A stretch of 64,000 bases of DNA from contig JAVBKW010000006.1 of assembly GCA_031553855.1 (NCBI GenBank), positions 1 through 64,000 on the forward strand. Reading direction: 5' to 3'. A model generated the notes under the pieces. It was given only the letters and a program-made list of their open reading frames with translations, was not told where the DNA came from and did no database searches. Source of the DNA: RACS-047 sp031553855 (lineage in GTDB: Bacteria > Bacillota > Clostridia > Christensenellales > Pumilibacteraceae). The position numbers and the translations under genes are program-made. Within the stretch, counting starts at the first letter, position 1, and each line of letters begins with the position of its first letter. This document shows, piece after piece, positions 17,131 to 26,922 of this stretch.

Positions 17131-17479
17131 AGAGCTGTCGCGAATAAAAAGCAGCAGGGCGGTAAAGCGCATGCTGCCTATCTGAACTCACATAACCTCA
17201 AAAGAGCTGTACGCTTTTGAGAACGGCTTTTCAAGCCTCGCAGCGTGGAACGCAGCTTTTAGTCCCGTCCTGATAAAACTCCGGCGGCCGCCTTTTCGTA
17301 CGCGCAGGCGCGTCAACAGCGGAGGGTTTTAAATTGTGGTGCGTGAGCCCGGACGGACCCTTTCGTGGCTGCAAGGCGCCCTGCAGGGCGTAAAATGGGG
17401 CTGCCGCTTTGCGTGCCGCCTTTAAAGTATGCTTAAAACTACTCTATAAACGCCGCTATGCATCACTGTAGATTATTTT
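17131..17479. other. Gene-free, GC-rich structured intergenic region
   Basis: No credible ORF on either strand. Several hairpins are visible: GCAGCA/TGCTGC (about 17151-17177), CTCAAAAG/CTTTTGAG (17197-17221), GGCTT/AAGCC (17225-17237), ACGCGC/GCGCGT (about 17300-17313) and CCTGCAGG. The density of GC hairpins between convergent genes suggests a non-coding RNA or a decayed element, but I cannot assign it to a known family. Confidence 0.4.
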
Positions 17480-18844
17480 TTAACCTTGCTTTATTTGAGT
17501 ATTTTCCTTAAACACTTTTCTTAGAGCGTTAATAACGAGCGGTATGAAAAGGCAGAAAACGGCGGCCTCGGCGATCGGGTAGCAAAACCAAAAGCCTGTA
17601 AGCCCGGTCGTGTAGGCAAGCAGCGCGGCGATGGGGATTATCAGCGCTATCTGACGCAGCAGCGAAACTAAAAGCGAGGTAAGCCCTTTGCCAAGCGACT
17701 GCATAAGCGTCGTGCTCACAATATTGAAAGCGGCAAAAAGAAAGCTTATTGATATAACGCGCATAGCGTAGCTGCCGTCCTTTAAAAAAGCGTCTGAGGA
17801 AACGAACATACTCATCAATTGTTTCGGGATCGCCTGAAAAAGCAGTACGCCTATTGCCATAATAACGGCCGCCGCCATAACCGCGAGCTTGTAGGCGCGC
17901 TGAAACCGTTCTTTGTTCTGCGCGCCGTAATTGTAGGAAAGAATAGGCAGCAGTCCTTGCGTGAGCCCGAACACCGGCATAAAAATAAAGGATTGCAGCT
18001 TAAAGTACGCGCCTAAAATTGCGATACCGTTATCCGAGATCGCGCGCAGGAAGATATTCAGCACTATAACGACAAAACTGTTGACGGCGTTCATAAAGGT
18101 CGTGGGGATGCCGACTATAAAAATGTCTGCGATATTGCGCATTTTCAGCTTTAACCCTTTAAAGAAAACGGAAACGTCCTGCTTTTTAAAGAGGAAAACC
18201 GCAAGCACGAAAAACATCGCCGCCGCTTGCCCTACCACCGTCGCGATAGCCGCGCCGCGCACGCCCATTTTGAACACAAAAATGAAAATAGGGTCGAGAG
18301 CGATGTTTGTCAGCGCGCCTATCAGCTGGCTTATCATCGGTATTTTCATATTGCCTGTGGATTGAAGTACCTTAGAGCAAACAAGCTCCACAAATACGGG
18401 TAGAGAAAACGTCATACAAATTGTCAGGTACTGCGTTCCCCATTCCTTGACGACATCGTTGTTTGTATACGCGGTAATAAACGGTTTTGCGATAGTCAGC
18501 CCTAAAACTGCAAAAACAGCCGAGAAAACGAGCGCGAGAAAAAGCCCGGTCTTTGCTACCTGACCCGCCTCGTCGTTTTTGCCCTCGCCTAAGCGTTTTG
18601 CTACGGCGACGTTCGTCCCGACTCCTATCCCGATAGCGAACGCAAACGGGATCATCTGCATAGGAAAGGCCGCGCTCAAAGCGGTCAGTCCGTCCTCGCT
18701 GCCGTACATCGATACGAAAATAGTGTCTACAACGTTATAAAGCGCCTGAACCAGCATAGAAAACATTGCCGGCAGCGACATAGTAAGCAGCAGCTTGCCT
18801 ACAGGCGTGCTGCGCATTTTCTCAGATCTGAGCGTTTCTTCCAT
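17480..18844 (-). CDS. MATE-family multidrug/Na+ antiporter
   Basis: 454 residues from ATG 18844 (MEETLRSEKMRSTPVG), preceded by AGAGG at a rather long 13 nt. Twelve hydrophobic spans in two homologous halves; FSMLVQALYNVVDTIFVSMY is the typical first-span signature of DinF/NorM-like MATE exporters, and the second half repeats it (GFWFCYPIAEAAVF near the end). It probably expels cationic compounds in exchange for Na+ or H+. It has its own promoter and faces the structured region 17131-17479 downstream. Confidence 0.9.
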   Translation of the reverse strand: MEETLRSEKMRSTPVGKLLLTMSLPAMFSMLVQALYNVVDTIFVSMYGSEDGLTALSAAFPMQMIPFAFAIGIGVGTNVAVAKRLGEGKNDEAGQVAKTGLFLALVFSAVFAVLGLTIAKPFITAYTNNDVVKEWGTQYLTICMTFSLPVFVELVCSKVLQSTGNMKIPMISQLIGALTNIALDPIFIFVFKMGVRGAAIATVVGQAAAMFFVLAVFLFKKQDVSVFFKGLKLKMRNIADIFIVGIPTTFMNAVNSFVVIVLNIFLRAISDNGIAILGAYFKLQSFIFMPVFGLTQGLLPILSYNYGAQNKERFQRAYKLAVMAAAVIMAIGVLLFQAIPKQLMSMFVSSDAFLKDGSYAMRVISISFLFAAFNIVSTTLMQSLGKGLTSLLVSLLRQIALIIPIAALLAYTTGLTGFWFCYPIAEAAVFCLFIPLVINALRKVFKENTQIKQG

Positions 18845-18874
18845 AGTATTAGTATAACCTCTTTTTACCTGCAA

Positions 18875-18903
18875 ATTATACCCTTGATTATTTTAAAAGT
18901 CAA
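18875..18903 (-). promoter_or_regulatory. Sigma-A promoter of the MATE gene
   Basis: Minus strand TTGACT (18903-18898), 17 bp, TATAAT (18880-18875). The leader is about 25 nt. The gap from 18904 to 19078 holds the upstream region of the divergent ABC operon, with a hairpin CCGCGG...CCGCGG near 19013-19042 and no clear promoter. Confidence 0.75.
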
Positions 18904-19078
18904 TCAAACTGCGCCGCCGCAGGTATCGCGAAAAAAATAATTAAAGAGCCTGCTTTTAAAAATAGTAAAAGGGTAAGAAATGTGTTATTATATATATAGA
19001 AGATATTAAAACCCGCGGCAAGCCCGGGTCGAGCCCGCGGCCCGCCGCAAAAAAATCTAAGGACTAAAAAGAAATTAG

Positions 19079-20821
19079 ATGTTTAAGCTGATTAAGTTTT
19101 TAAAAGGATACACCGTACAGGTTATAGCCGCGCCGCTCTTTAAGCTGATCGAGGCTCTTTTTGAGCTTATAATCCCGATCGTAGTGGCAAAAATAATCGA
19201 CGTCGGAATCCCCGCGGGCGATACTTCCTACATTATCAAAATGAGCTTTGTGCTGGTAGCTTTGGGCGCGGGCGGGTTTTGTTTTTCGATAGTGTGCCAG
19301 TTTTTGGCGGCAAAGTCAAGCCTTGGCTACGGCACAAACCTGCGGCGCGCGCTATTTGGCCATATCAATAAATTCGGCTACGCCGAGCTTGACCGTTTCG
19401 GCGCGCCGGGACTTGTTACAAGGCTTACAAACGATATCAACCAAACGCAGGTAGGCGTGGCGATGTTTTTGCGGCTCGTACTGCGTTCGCCGTTTATAGC
19501 GGCAGGCTCTATAATTATGGCGATGACGATCGATCTTAAACTTTCGCTGATATTCATAGCTATGGCGGCGCTGGTTTCGCTCGTGCTATATATCACTATG
19601 TCGCGCTCGATGCCGTTCTACCGCTCAATTCAAAGCAAGCTCGACAATATCGCTATGCTCACGCGCGAAAACCTTTCGGGCGCAAGGGTCGTGCGCGCCT
19701 TCTCAAATCAGGAAGAGGAGCAGCGCGATTTTAAAGAGGCAGCCGGGTCGCTTTCTAAAAAAAGCAGGAGAGTCGGCGCGATTTCCGGCCTTATCAATCC
19801 GCTCACATACGCGCTTGTAAATTTAGCGATAATCTTAGTGCTGTATTTCGGCGGCAAAGAGGTCTATGCGGGGCGGCTCACTCAAGGCCAGATACTCGCG
19901 CTCGTCAATTATCTTTCGCAGATACTGCTTTCTTTAGTAGTCCTAGCAAATCTTATCGTCACCTTCACAAAATCGTCGGCGTGCGCTAAAAGAATAAACG
20001 AGGTGCTCCAAACTGTTCCCGCAGTCACAGAAACTGCCGTGTCACACGTTGTTGCCATAGAGGGCGCGCCGAAAATCGAGTTTAAAAACGTCGGATTTTC
20101 GTATGCGGGCAACGCCGGAAACGCGCTCGAGGACATCAGCTTTTCAATTCGCGCGGGCGGAACGTTCGGCATAATAGGCCCTACAGGCTCGGGCAAATCA
20201 ACGATAGTCAGCCTTTTGGGGCGGCACTACGACGTAAAAAGCGGAGAGGCGGAGGTTGACGGTGTCAACGTGCGGCATTATCCCTTTAAGCAGCTGCGCG
20301 AAAAAATCGGGCTTGTGCCCCAAAAAGCCGTATTATTTTCGGGGACCGTCCGCGAAAACCTTTTAATGGGGCGGACGGATATTTCAGACGACGAGCTTTA
20401 CTTTGCGCTTAAAACCGCTATGGCCTACGAGTTTGTCATGACGCTGGAAAAAGGCCTTGACACGCCCGTTTTGCGCGAGGGCAGAAACTTTTCCGGCGGC
20501 CAAAAGCAGCGGCTTACTATCGCAAGAGCGCTTGCTAAGAGGCCGGAAATTTTGATTTTAGACGATTCCTCCAGCGCGCTCGATTATGCCACCGACTATA
20601 ATTTAAGGAAAAACCTGAGGAGCGTTCCCTATATTATGACGGTCGTTATAGTCTCTCAGCGGGCAACGTCTATCAAGGACGCGGACGCAATTCTGGTGCT
20701 CGACGAGGGCAAATGCGCCGGTATCGGCACGCACGGCGAGCTTTTGCAAAGCTGCGCCCTCTATAAGGAAATTTGTTCTTCCCAAGGCAGGGCAGAGGGG
20801 GAGGGCGGAAATGAAAACTGA
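19079..20821 (+). CDS. ABC exporter half-transporter, degenerate-site subunit
   Basis: 580 residues: six-span exporter membrane domain (1-320) fused to an ATPase domain. Walker A GPTGSGKST and signature FSGGQKQR are intact, but Walker B reads ILILDDSSSALD (the catalytic Glu is Asp) and the switch region reads VIVSQRATS (Gln instead of His). That is the pattern of the degenerate subunit in heterodimeric exporters such as BmrC or TM287. Its stop overlaps the start of the next gene by 11 nt, supporting a heterodimer. Substrate unknown; multidrug or lipid-like compounds are typical. Confidence 0.92.
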   Translation: MFKLIKFLKGYTVQVIAAPLFKLIEALFELIIPIVVAKIIDVGIPAGDTSYIIKMSFVLVALGAGGFCFSIVCQFLAAKSSLGYGTNLRRALFGHINKFGYAELDRFGAPGLVTRLTNDINQTQVGVAMFLRLVLRSPFIAAGSIIMAMTIDLKLSLIFIAMAALVSLVLYITMSRSMPFYRSIQSKLDNIAMLTRENLSGARVVRAFSNQEEEQRDFKEAAGSLSKKSRRVGAISGLINPLTYALVNLAIILVLYFGGKEVYAGRLTQGQILALVNYLSQILLSLVVLANLIVTFTKSSACAKRINEVLQTVPAVTETAVSHVVAIEGAPKIEFKNVGFSYAGNAGNALEDISFSIRAGGTFGIIGPTGSGKSTIVSLLGRHYDVKSGEAEVDGVNVRHYPFKQLREKIGLVPQKAVLFSGTVRENLLMGRTDISDDELYFALKTAMAYEFVMTLEKGLDTPVLREGRNFSGGQKQRLTIARALAKRPEILILDDSSSALDYATDYNLRKNLRSVPYIMTVVIVSQRATSIKDADAILVLDEGKCAGIGTHGELLQSCALYKEICSSQGRAEGEGGNEN

Positions 20822-22610
20822 AAAAACGCGTGCAAAAGCGGCTGCGGCTAAAAAATCCGCGAATATAAATTACTCCGTAAAAGCTCTTTTAAAAGTTCTT
20901 TTAGGCTATACGCGCCCTTACGCCGGTTTTTTGATACTGACTCTTTTGTTTTCGCTGCTGCACGTGGGCGCGTCGCTGTATGCCGCTATCGTTATCGGCG
21001 ACGCGGTCGATCTTATCGCGGGGAAAAACGCTGTCGATTTTAACGGCATATTTTGGTGCGTGATAAAATTAGGAGCGTGTATCGCCGCTGTTCTTATTTT
21101 TCAATGGTTGTCCGCCATAACCGCCAATAAGGTTTCGTTTTCGGTAGTCAGGGACGTAAGGACCGACGCTTTTAATAAGCTCAACCGGGTTCCGCTCAAA
21201 TTCATCGATTCCTCTTCACACGGCGATATTATGAGCAGGATAGTCAACGATTCCGAGCTTGTGTCCGACGGGCTTGTCTTAGGTTTCACCCAGATTTTCA
21301 CCGGCGTTATAACCGTTATCGGAACGCTCGGGTTTATGTTCGCGCTAAACTATAAGATAGCTCTCGTAGTGGTGGCTTTTACGCCGTTGTCGCTGTTTAT
21401 TTCGTGGCTTATAGCAAAATCGAGCCACAGCAAAATAAAAATGCAGGCCGCAAAGCGCGGAGAAATGGCGGGCTTTTGCGAGGAAATGATTTCCGGCCAG
21501 CGCGTTATAAAGGCGTTCAATTACGAGGACGTTTCAATGGCGCGGTTTGAAAGCGTCAATAAGGAGCTTAAATATTACGGCGTATGGGCGATGTTCCTCT
21601 CCTCGCTCACAAACCCCTCCTCAAGGCTCATAAACAGCATTTTATACGCGATAGTCGCCGCGCTGGGCGGGTATGCGGCTGTCCATAATCCCGCTTTCGG
21701 AATTGCCGCGCTGGTGTCCTTCCTTACGTACGCAAACCACTACGCGAAGCCCTTTAACGAAATAACCGGCGTAATAACCGAGCTTCAGACGGCTCTTGCC
21801 TCGCTAAGGCGAGTCAAAGCGGTTTTAGATGAAAAAGAGGAGCAGGACGATAAAAACTATCCCGCGCTGCCCTTTTGCGACGGAACCTTGTCGGCCCGCA
21901 GCGTCAGTTTTTCCTATGAGGCCTCAAAACCGCTTATAAAAAACTTTAATTTAAGCGTCAAAAAAGGCCAGCGGGTCGCGATAGTCGGCCCCACCGGCTG
22001 CGGCAAAACGACGCTCATCAATCTTTTAATGCGCTTTTATGACCCGGTAGAGGGCGCGATTATGATGTCGGGAACGGATATCACGTCGGTTTCGCGCTCA
22101 TCCGTACGCGAAAAATACGGCATGGTGCTTCAAGATACGTGGCTTTTCAACGACACTATCCGCAGTAATATTTCCTACGGCAAGCGTGACGCTACAGACG
22201 AAGAAATTGTAGAGGCCGCAAAAAAGGCGCACATCCACAATTATATTATGAAGCAGGAAAAAGGCTACGACACGATAGTATCCGAGGACGGCGGTAACAT
22301 AAGCCAGGGGCAAAAACAGCTTTTGACGATCGCCCGCATAATGCTGACGCAGCCGCCGATGCTGATACTCGACGAGGCCACCTCTAACATAGATACCCGC
22401 ACCGAACGCCGCATTCAAAAGGCATTCGGCGAAATGATGAGGGGCAGAACGAGTTTCGTTATCGCCCACCGCCTCTCCACGATCGAGGACGCAGACAAAA
22501 TTTTAGTTATGAATAACGGCGATATAATAGAATCCGGCACTCATGCCGAATTATTGGCGCAGGGCGGGTTTTATTGTATGCTTTATAATAGCCAATTTTC
22601 AAAATACTAA
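20811..22610 (+). CDS. ABC exporter half-transporter, catalytic partner
   Basis: 599 residues: a short basic N-terminal tail, six spans, then an ATPase domain with Walker A GPTGCGKTT, signature ISQGQKQ, canonical Walker B LILDEATSNID and His switch VIAHRLST. It keeps the catalytic Glu and His missing from the upstream subunit, so the pair should form one hydrolysing site. It overlaps the preceding gene by 11 nt (translational coupling). A hairpin repeat starts 8 nt after its stop. Confidence 0.93.
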   Translation: MKTEKTRAKAAAAKKSANINYSVKALLKVLLGYTRPYAGFLILTLLFSLLHVGASLYAAIVIGDAVDLIAGKNAVDFNGIFWCVIKLGACIAAVLIFQWLSAITANKVSFSVVRDVRTDAFNKLNRVPLKFIDSSSHGDIMSRIVNDSELVSDGLVLGFTQIFTGVITVIGTLGFMFALNYKIALVVVAFTPLSLFISWLIAKSSHSKIKMQAAKRGEMAGFCEEMISGQRVIKAFNYEDVSMARFESVNKELKYYGVWAMFLSSLTNPSSRLINSILYAIVAALGGYAAVHNPAFGIAALVSFLTYANHYAKPFNEITGVITELQTALASLRRVKAVLDEKEEQDDKNYPALPFCDGTLSARSVSFSYEASKPLIKNFNLSVKKGQRVAIVGPTGCGKTTLINLLMRFYDPVEGAIMMSGTDITSVSRSSVREKYGMVLQDTWLFNDTIRSNISYGKRDATDEEIVEAAKKAHIHNYIMKQEKGYDTIVSEDGGNISQGQKQLLTIARIMLTQPPMLILDEATSNIDTRTERRIQKAFGEMMRGRTSFVIAHRLSTIEDADKILVMNNGDIIESGTHAELLAQGGFYCMLYNSQFSKY

Positions 22611-22617
22611 TTTTTTC

Positions 22618-22740
22618 GGCGGCGTATATGGGGGCTTATCCGGGCTTGAGTGCTTTTGTCCGGCGCGGCTTAAGTATTAAATATACGCGCCCTTCCCGAA
22701 CAAAATCCAGCTGCCCGCCTAATCCCTCATCTACGCCGCC
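22618..22740 (+). repeat. Dispersed hairpin element, copy C1
   Basis: Terminal inverted repeats of about 28 nt (GGCGGCGTATATGGGGG... against the complement of ...CATCTACGCCGCC). An inner stem TTTTGTCCGG/CCGAACAAAA surrounds the core AGTATTAAATATACGC, with a right-arm segment CCAGCTGCCCGCC. Same architecture as the copies at 36239, 40338, 54074, 54912 and 63597. It lies just after the ABC operon and may serve as its terminator. Confidence 0.8.
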
Positions 22741-22758
22741 TATGTGATTGTCTGCGCC

Positions 22759-22836
22759 CGGCGGCGGATGTATTTGGGGGCTTATCCGGGCTTGAGTGCT
22801 TTTGTCCGGCGCGGCTTAAGTATTAAATATACGCGC
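22759..22836 (+). repeat. Dispersed hairpin element, truncated copy C2
   Basis: Left half only. The 61 bp at 22776-22836 are identical to 22630-22690 of copy C1, 146 bp away. The right arm is missing after ATACGCGC. Outer bases (GGCGGCGGATGTATTT) have diverged. Confidence 0.85.
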
Positions 22837-22865
22837 ATCGTGAGCCGGACTTATTCACGTTCTTT

Positions 22866-24596
22866 TTAAGGCAAAGCGACAATTAGATCGGAATATGCCG
22901 ACATCGCATTGCTGCTTTTTAACGCTTGCAATTTATCTGCCGGAACATATATTTTAGAAATACTGTTGCCCTCATCTGCGTGGAAATACCCGAAAGTATC
23001 TGTAAGTAAGACTATCTCCGTTATAACTGTAGCTCCGAATTGATAAGAGCCGATAACATTTACGCTAGGCGGGATAGTAAGCTTTTTTAAGTAAGCGTTG
23101 CAGGTGAAAGAGCGGTCGCACAAAGTTATTATGCCGACTGGGATTGTGTACTCTTCGTCAGTTTTGCAATTAGGGTAATACAGCAAAACAGTTTTTCCTT
23201 TATTCATCAGCACGTCGTCAACGTCGCAATAATAAGCGTTGTCCGCGCTCACATTGATTTGCGCCACGGAGCTGTTGTAGAAAGCATCAGAGGCAATAAA
23301 ATCGACGCTAGATGGAATGTTTACAACGGTCAGAGCCGTCCAATGAAACGCCGCGCTGCCAATCGACCTGATTGCGTTTCCTAGCGAAATATTTTTTAAG
23401 GGCGTCTGGGCAAATGCCATTGCGCCGATTTCGGTAACGCCGTTTTCAATAACTACGGTTTCTATATCCGACATATAAAAAGCCGCTTCCTCGATGACGG
23501 TCACATTTTGAGGAATAGCTATAGTTTTTATCTTGCTTCTTCCCATGCCGCCAAGGCGTTTTACCGAGCCGGGAACAGTATACGCAGTTTCCGTTTTGCC
23601 CTGCGGGTACAGCAGCAATTTTTCCTTAGCTTTATCAAATAAGACGCCGTTTGCCGATGAAAAATAAAGGCTGTCGGGATGAGCATTAACATTTTTCAAG
23701 GCGGTCAAGCCGCCCAAACCGCAAAAATACTTCAGGCTTTTTGGCAGGTCAACGGCGGTAATGAATTGCTCGTTATTGTTAAAAACAAAGGGGTTGCTGA
23801 TAATGCCGACGGTGCCTTCCCTGAATGAGGCGGTGTTTATTCTTGCGCCTTTATATCCGACCGCCCAGTCCTCCAAATAGATAATATCACTTTCCGGCGC
23901 GTTGTTCCAAATGCCGGTGTTTTCAAACGCCCTCCAATCCATATACTCTAAAGCGTCCGGCAAATCAAGCGAATCAAGGCTAACACATCCCGAAAACGCA
24001 TAGCTCTCTATCCGCTTTAATGTTGCGGGGAGTGAGATTTCAGTAAGATTAGAGCAATTTACAAAGGTATTGTCGGTAATATTTGTAATTCCCTCGCTTA
24101 CAATTACTTTTTTGATATTCGGCTTATTAAAGATGCCAACGCCTAAAAGCTGCACAGGCAAACCGTAAATTTCAGATGGGATAGTGATCTCCTCCAGTAA
24201 ACCGGCTTCCGGCGTTAAGCCTGTAAGCCAAACTCCTTCTATGCCGTTAAGGCTGTCATAAATAATTTCAAACACTCCGTATTCCTGCAATCTTTCCCAT
24301 GCTGCGTAAAAAGTCATATCCGAATTTACAAACCAGTCGGACAAGCCGTTTTCAAAAACCATATCAGGCGAGGGAGAACTCACAGACGACCAGCCAAGAA
24401 AACGGTACCCGATACGTTCCGGGGCCGGAGCCCGGGCATGCCCGCCGCGCTTGACTTTAATAGGCTTGATCTCCGTACCGCCGTATGTTTCAAAAGTTAC
24501 ATTTAAGTAGTCGCCTTTATTATTATCGCATGCCGCAATAGGGACAGTTACAAGTAAAATAAACAGAGAACAAATTAATTTCCTGTATAAACGCAT
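22866..24596 (-). CDS. BspA-like leucine-rich-repeat lipoprotein
   Basis: 576 residues from ATG 24596 (MRLYRKLICSLF), with GGGGG 8 nt upstream. Signal peptide with lipobox VPIAAC predicts a lipid-anchored surface protein. An InlB/Flg_new-like beta-grasp repeat follows (VTFETYGGTEIKP...GYRFLGW), then multiple LRR_5 units of the form YAFSGCVSLDSLDLP and AAFYMSDIETVVIENGV. Such proteins often mediate surface adhesion or binding in gut Firmicutes; the ligand is unknown. Its base composition (more AT, looser codons) differs from its neighbours, hinting at transfer. Confidence 0.88.
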   Translation of the reverse strand: MRLYRKLICSLFILLVTVPIAACDNNKGDYLNVTFETYGGTEIKPIKVKRGGHARAPAPERIGYRFLGWSSVSSPSPDMVFENGLSDWFVNSDMTFYAAWERLQEYGVFEIIYDSLNGIEGVWLTGLTPEAGLLEEITIPSEIYGLPVQLLGVGIFNKPNIKKVIVSEGITNITDNTFVNCSNLTEISLPATLKRIESYAFSGCVSLDSLDLPDALEYMDWRAFENTGIWNNAPESDIIYLEDWAVGYKGARINTASFREGTVGIISNPFVFNNNEQFITAVDLPKSLKYFCGLGGLTALKNVNAHPDSLYFSSANGVLFDKAKEKLLLYPQGKTETAYTVPGSVKRLGGMGRSKIKTIAIPQNVTVIEEAAFYMSDIETVVIENGVTEIGAMAFAQTPLKNISLGNAIRSIGSAAFHWTALTVVNIPSSVDFIASDAFYNSSVAQINVSADNAYYCDVDDVLMNKGKTVLLYYPNCKTDEEYTIPVGIITLCDRSFTCNAYLKKLTIPPSVNVIGSYQFGATVITEIVLLTDTFGYFHADEGNSISKIYVPADKLQALKSSNAMSAYSDLIVALP

Positions 24597-24710
24597 AATA
24601 ACCCCCAAGTTTCATTATTTTTATTAAATCAAATAAATTATACACTAAAATATTTCAAGACGGCAATTGGTTTTAAATTAAAATTCTTAATAGGTTTTGG
24701 GAAAGTGGGT

Positions 24711-24748
24711 GCGGGGGAGAACCTTTTTGCAAAAAGGTTCTCCCCCGC
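24711..24748. terminator. Perfect 18-bp hairpin downstream of glnN
   Basis: GCGGGGGAGAACCTTTTT pairs perfectly with its complement around a GC centre, and AAAGT/ACTTT extend the stem outside. It lies 15 nt past the glnN stop and between it and the LRR gene start. There is no T-tail, so a role in 3' end protection or as a repeat is as likely as termination. Confidence 0.55.
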
Positions 24749-24762
24749 AAAGCCTACTTTCG

Positions 24763-26841
24763 CTAAATACTGTAAAGTAAGTCGCTGTAAGTCGGGAAAG
24801 GCCAGTGCTTTTTGGAAACGATAGTTTCGAGCTGGTCGCAGGCGGTGCGCAGCTCCTGCATCGTAAGGAAAACGCTGTCGTGGAAATTGACGGCGCAGTC
24901 TTTAACGGGAGTTATGCCGCGCGCGGACACAAGCGCGTCCTCTAGCTTACATTTGGATTCGTAAGCCGTATCGACGAGGGCGGCGGTTTTTTTGAGTATC
25001 TGCGTTTCGGTGGGGCTTGCTATACTGAGCTTTTTCTTCTTTAAAATATTGTCGGAAAGCTCGTTCATATAGCGGAAAACGCTCGGCAGTATCTCTTTTG
25101 TGACTATGCTTATCATAGTGAGAGCTTCGATATTGATGATCTTGCAGTAGTTTTCAAGCAATATTTCCTGACGCGCCTCGATCTCCTCTTTAGTATAAAC
25201 CGAATGGCGGGCGAACATCTCGATGTTTTCGGGCTTGTTATAGAGCGAAAGAGCCTCGGGGGTGTGGCGCAGGTTGAGCAGCCCGCGTTTTTTCGCCTCG
25301 GCGTGCCATTCCTCGGAATAGTTATTGCCGTTGAAAATTATGCGCGAGTGCTGCTTATAGATTTTAGTGATAACTTTTTTAACGTCCGCCTCAAAATTTA
25401 TACTGCCCTCCAGCTCGTCGCAGATATCCTTTAAAGCGTCGGCGACGGAAGTGTTCAAAAGCGTGTTGGGGCAGGAAATATTGATCGACGAGCCCAGCAT
25501 ACGGAACTCAAATTTATTTCCTGTGAACGCAAAAGGCGACGTGCGGTTGCGGTCGAACGAATCCCGCATAAATTCAGGTATCGACTCAACGCCGAGCTTC
25601 ATTCTCGACGACTCTTTTTTCAAATACTGCGTATCGCCCGCCATCGATTCAAAAATGTCGGTAAGCTCGCTGCCTAAAAACACCGATATTATAGCGGGGG
25701 GAGCTTCGTGCGAGCCTAAACGGTGGTCGTTTCCGGCAGTCGCTACGCTTAAGCGCAGTAAGTCCTGATGAACGTCCACAGCTTTTATTATAGCGGCCAA
25801 AAAAAGCAAAAACCGCAGGTTTGTTTCGGGCATTTTGCCGGGGTCGAGCAGGTTTTCCGTCTCTGTCGAGACCGACCAGTTGTTGTGCTTGCCCGAGCCG
25901 TTTACGCCGGCAAACGGCTTTTCGTGCAGCAGGCACACAAGACCGTGGCGTTCGGCGACCTTTTGCATGATCTCCATTGTAAGCTGGTTTTGGTCGGTAG
26001 AAACGTTTACGGACGTGAAAATAGGCGCAAGCTCGTGCTGTGCGGGCGCGGCCTCGTTATGGCGGGTCTTAGCGTAGATGCCGAGCTTCCACAGCTCTCT
26101 GTCCAGCTCCTCCATATACGCGATGATACGCGGCTTGATGTTGCCGTAATAATGGTTTTCAAGCTCCTGGCCTTTTGGCGGACGCGCGCCCAAAAGAGTC
26201 CTTCCCGTTGTGATAAGGTCCTTACGCTTATCGAAAAGCTCTTTTGTTATCAGAAAGTATTCCTGTTCCGCGCCGACTGTAATATTGATTTTTTCAGAAT
26301 TTGAGCCGAAAAGCTTCACAAACCGTTTGACCTGGTTTATCAAAACGTTCATCGAACGCAAGAGCGGAGTCTTTTTATCGAGAACCTGGCCTGAATAAGA
26401 AATGAACGCGGTGGGGATGCAGAGCGTGCCGTCCTTAATAAAGGCGTAGCTTGAGGTGTCCCAAACCGTATAGCCGCGCGCCTCGAAGGTCGAGCGCAGG
26501 CCGCCGGAGGGAAAGCTTGAGGCGTCGGATTCGCCCTTTATAAGCTCCTTGCCCGAAAATTTCATTATAACCGTTCCGTCGGGGCCGGGCGCGATAAAGG
26601 AATCGTGTTTTTCGGCGGTAATGCCTGTCATCGGCTGGAACCAATGCGTATAATGCGTCGCGCCTTTTTCAATTGCCCACTCTTTCATAACGTCGGCAAT
26701 CACGTTAGTCAGCTCGCGCGAGGGCTTTTCGCCCTTGTTCTGCGTCAATTTAAGCGCGCTGTAAGCGTCGGCGGGCAGGCGTTCCTTCATCACCTTGTCG
26801 TTAAAAACCAGACTTCCGAAAATTTCCGTTACCGTTTCCAT
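24763..26841 (-). CDS. glnN: Glutamine synthetase type III
   Basis: 692 residues, the length of GSIII rather than GSI (about 450). It makes glutamine from glutamate, ammonia and ATP in the cytoplasm. Diagnostic stretches: THYTHWFQPMTGITAEKHDSF near the start, VGAEQEYFLI (metal-binding glutamates), RHNEAAPAQHELAPIF, and NGSGKHNNWSVST. GSIII forms dodecamers and is common in Bacteroides and Clostridia. The start has TAAGGAG upstream. The leader of about 140 nt contains a terminator-like hairpin. Confidence 0.96.
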   Translation of the reverse strand: METVTEIFGSLVFNDKVMKERLPADAYSALKLTQNKGEKPSRELTNVIADVMKEWAIEKGATHYTHWFQPMTGITAEKHDSFIAPGPDGTVIMKFSGKELIKGESDASSFPSGGLRSTFEARGYTVWDTSSYAFIKDGTLCIPTAFISYSGQVLDKKTPLLRSMNVLINQVKRFVKLFGSNSEKINITVGAEQEYFLITKELFDKRKDLITTGRTLLGARPPKGQELENHYYGNIKPRIIAYMEELDRELWKLGIYAKTRHNEAAPAQHELAPIFTSVNVSTDQNQLTMEIMQKVAERHGLVCLLHEKPFAGVNGSGKHNNWSVSTETENLLDPGKMPETNLRFLLFLAAIIKAVDVHQDLLRLSVATAGNDHRLGSHEAPPAIISVFLGSELTDIFESMAGDTQYLKKESSRMKLGVESIPEFMRDSFDRNRTSPFAFTGNKFEFRMLGSSINISCPNTLLNTSVADALKDICDELEGSINFEADVKKVITKIYKQHSRIIFNGNNYSEEWHAEAKKRGLLNLRHTPEALSLYNKPENIEMFARHSVYTKEEIEARQEILLENYCKIINIEALTMISIVTKEILPSVFRYMNELSDNILKKKKLSIASPTETQILKKTAALVDTAYESKCKLEDALVSARGITPVKDCAVNFHDSVFLTMQELRTACDQLETIVSKKHWPFPTYSDLLYSI

Positions 26842-26922
26842 TTGTAAAAACTCCTTAATAAAGTATCGCCGGTTGTTTTTTCTTCTTTAGGGCGCCCGGC
26901 TTATTTTTAAGCGCTATAAATA

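Noticed and set aside
17236..17275. T-box-like stretch (GCGTGGAACGCAGC ... GTCCCGTCC)
   Set aside because: Lacks the conserved TGGNACC core and has no aminoacyl or amino-acid gene downstream in the right direction.
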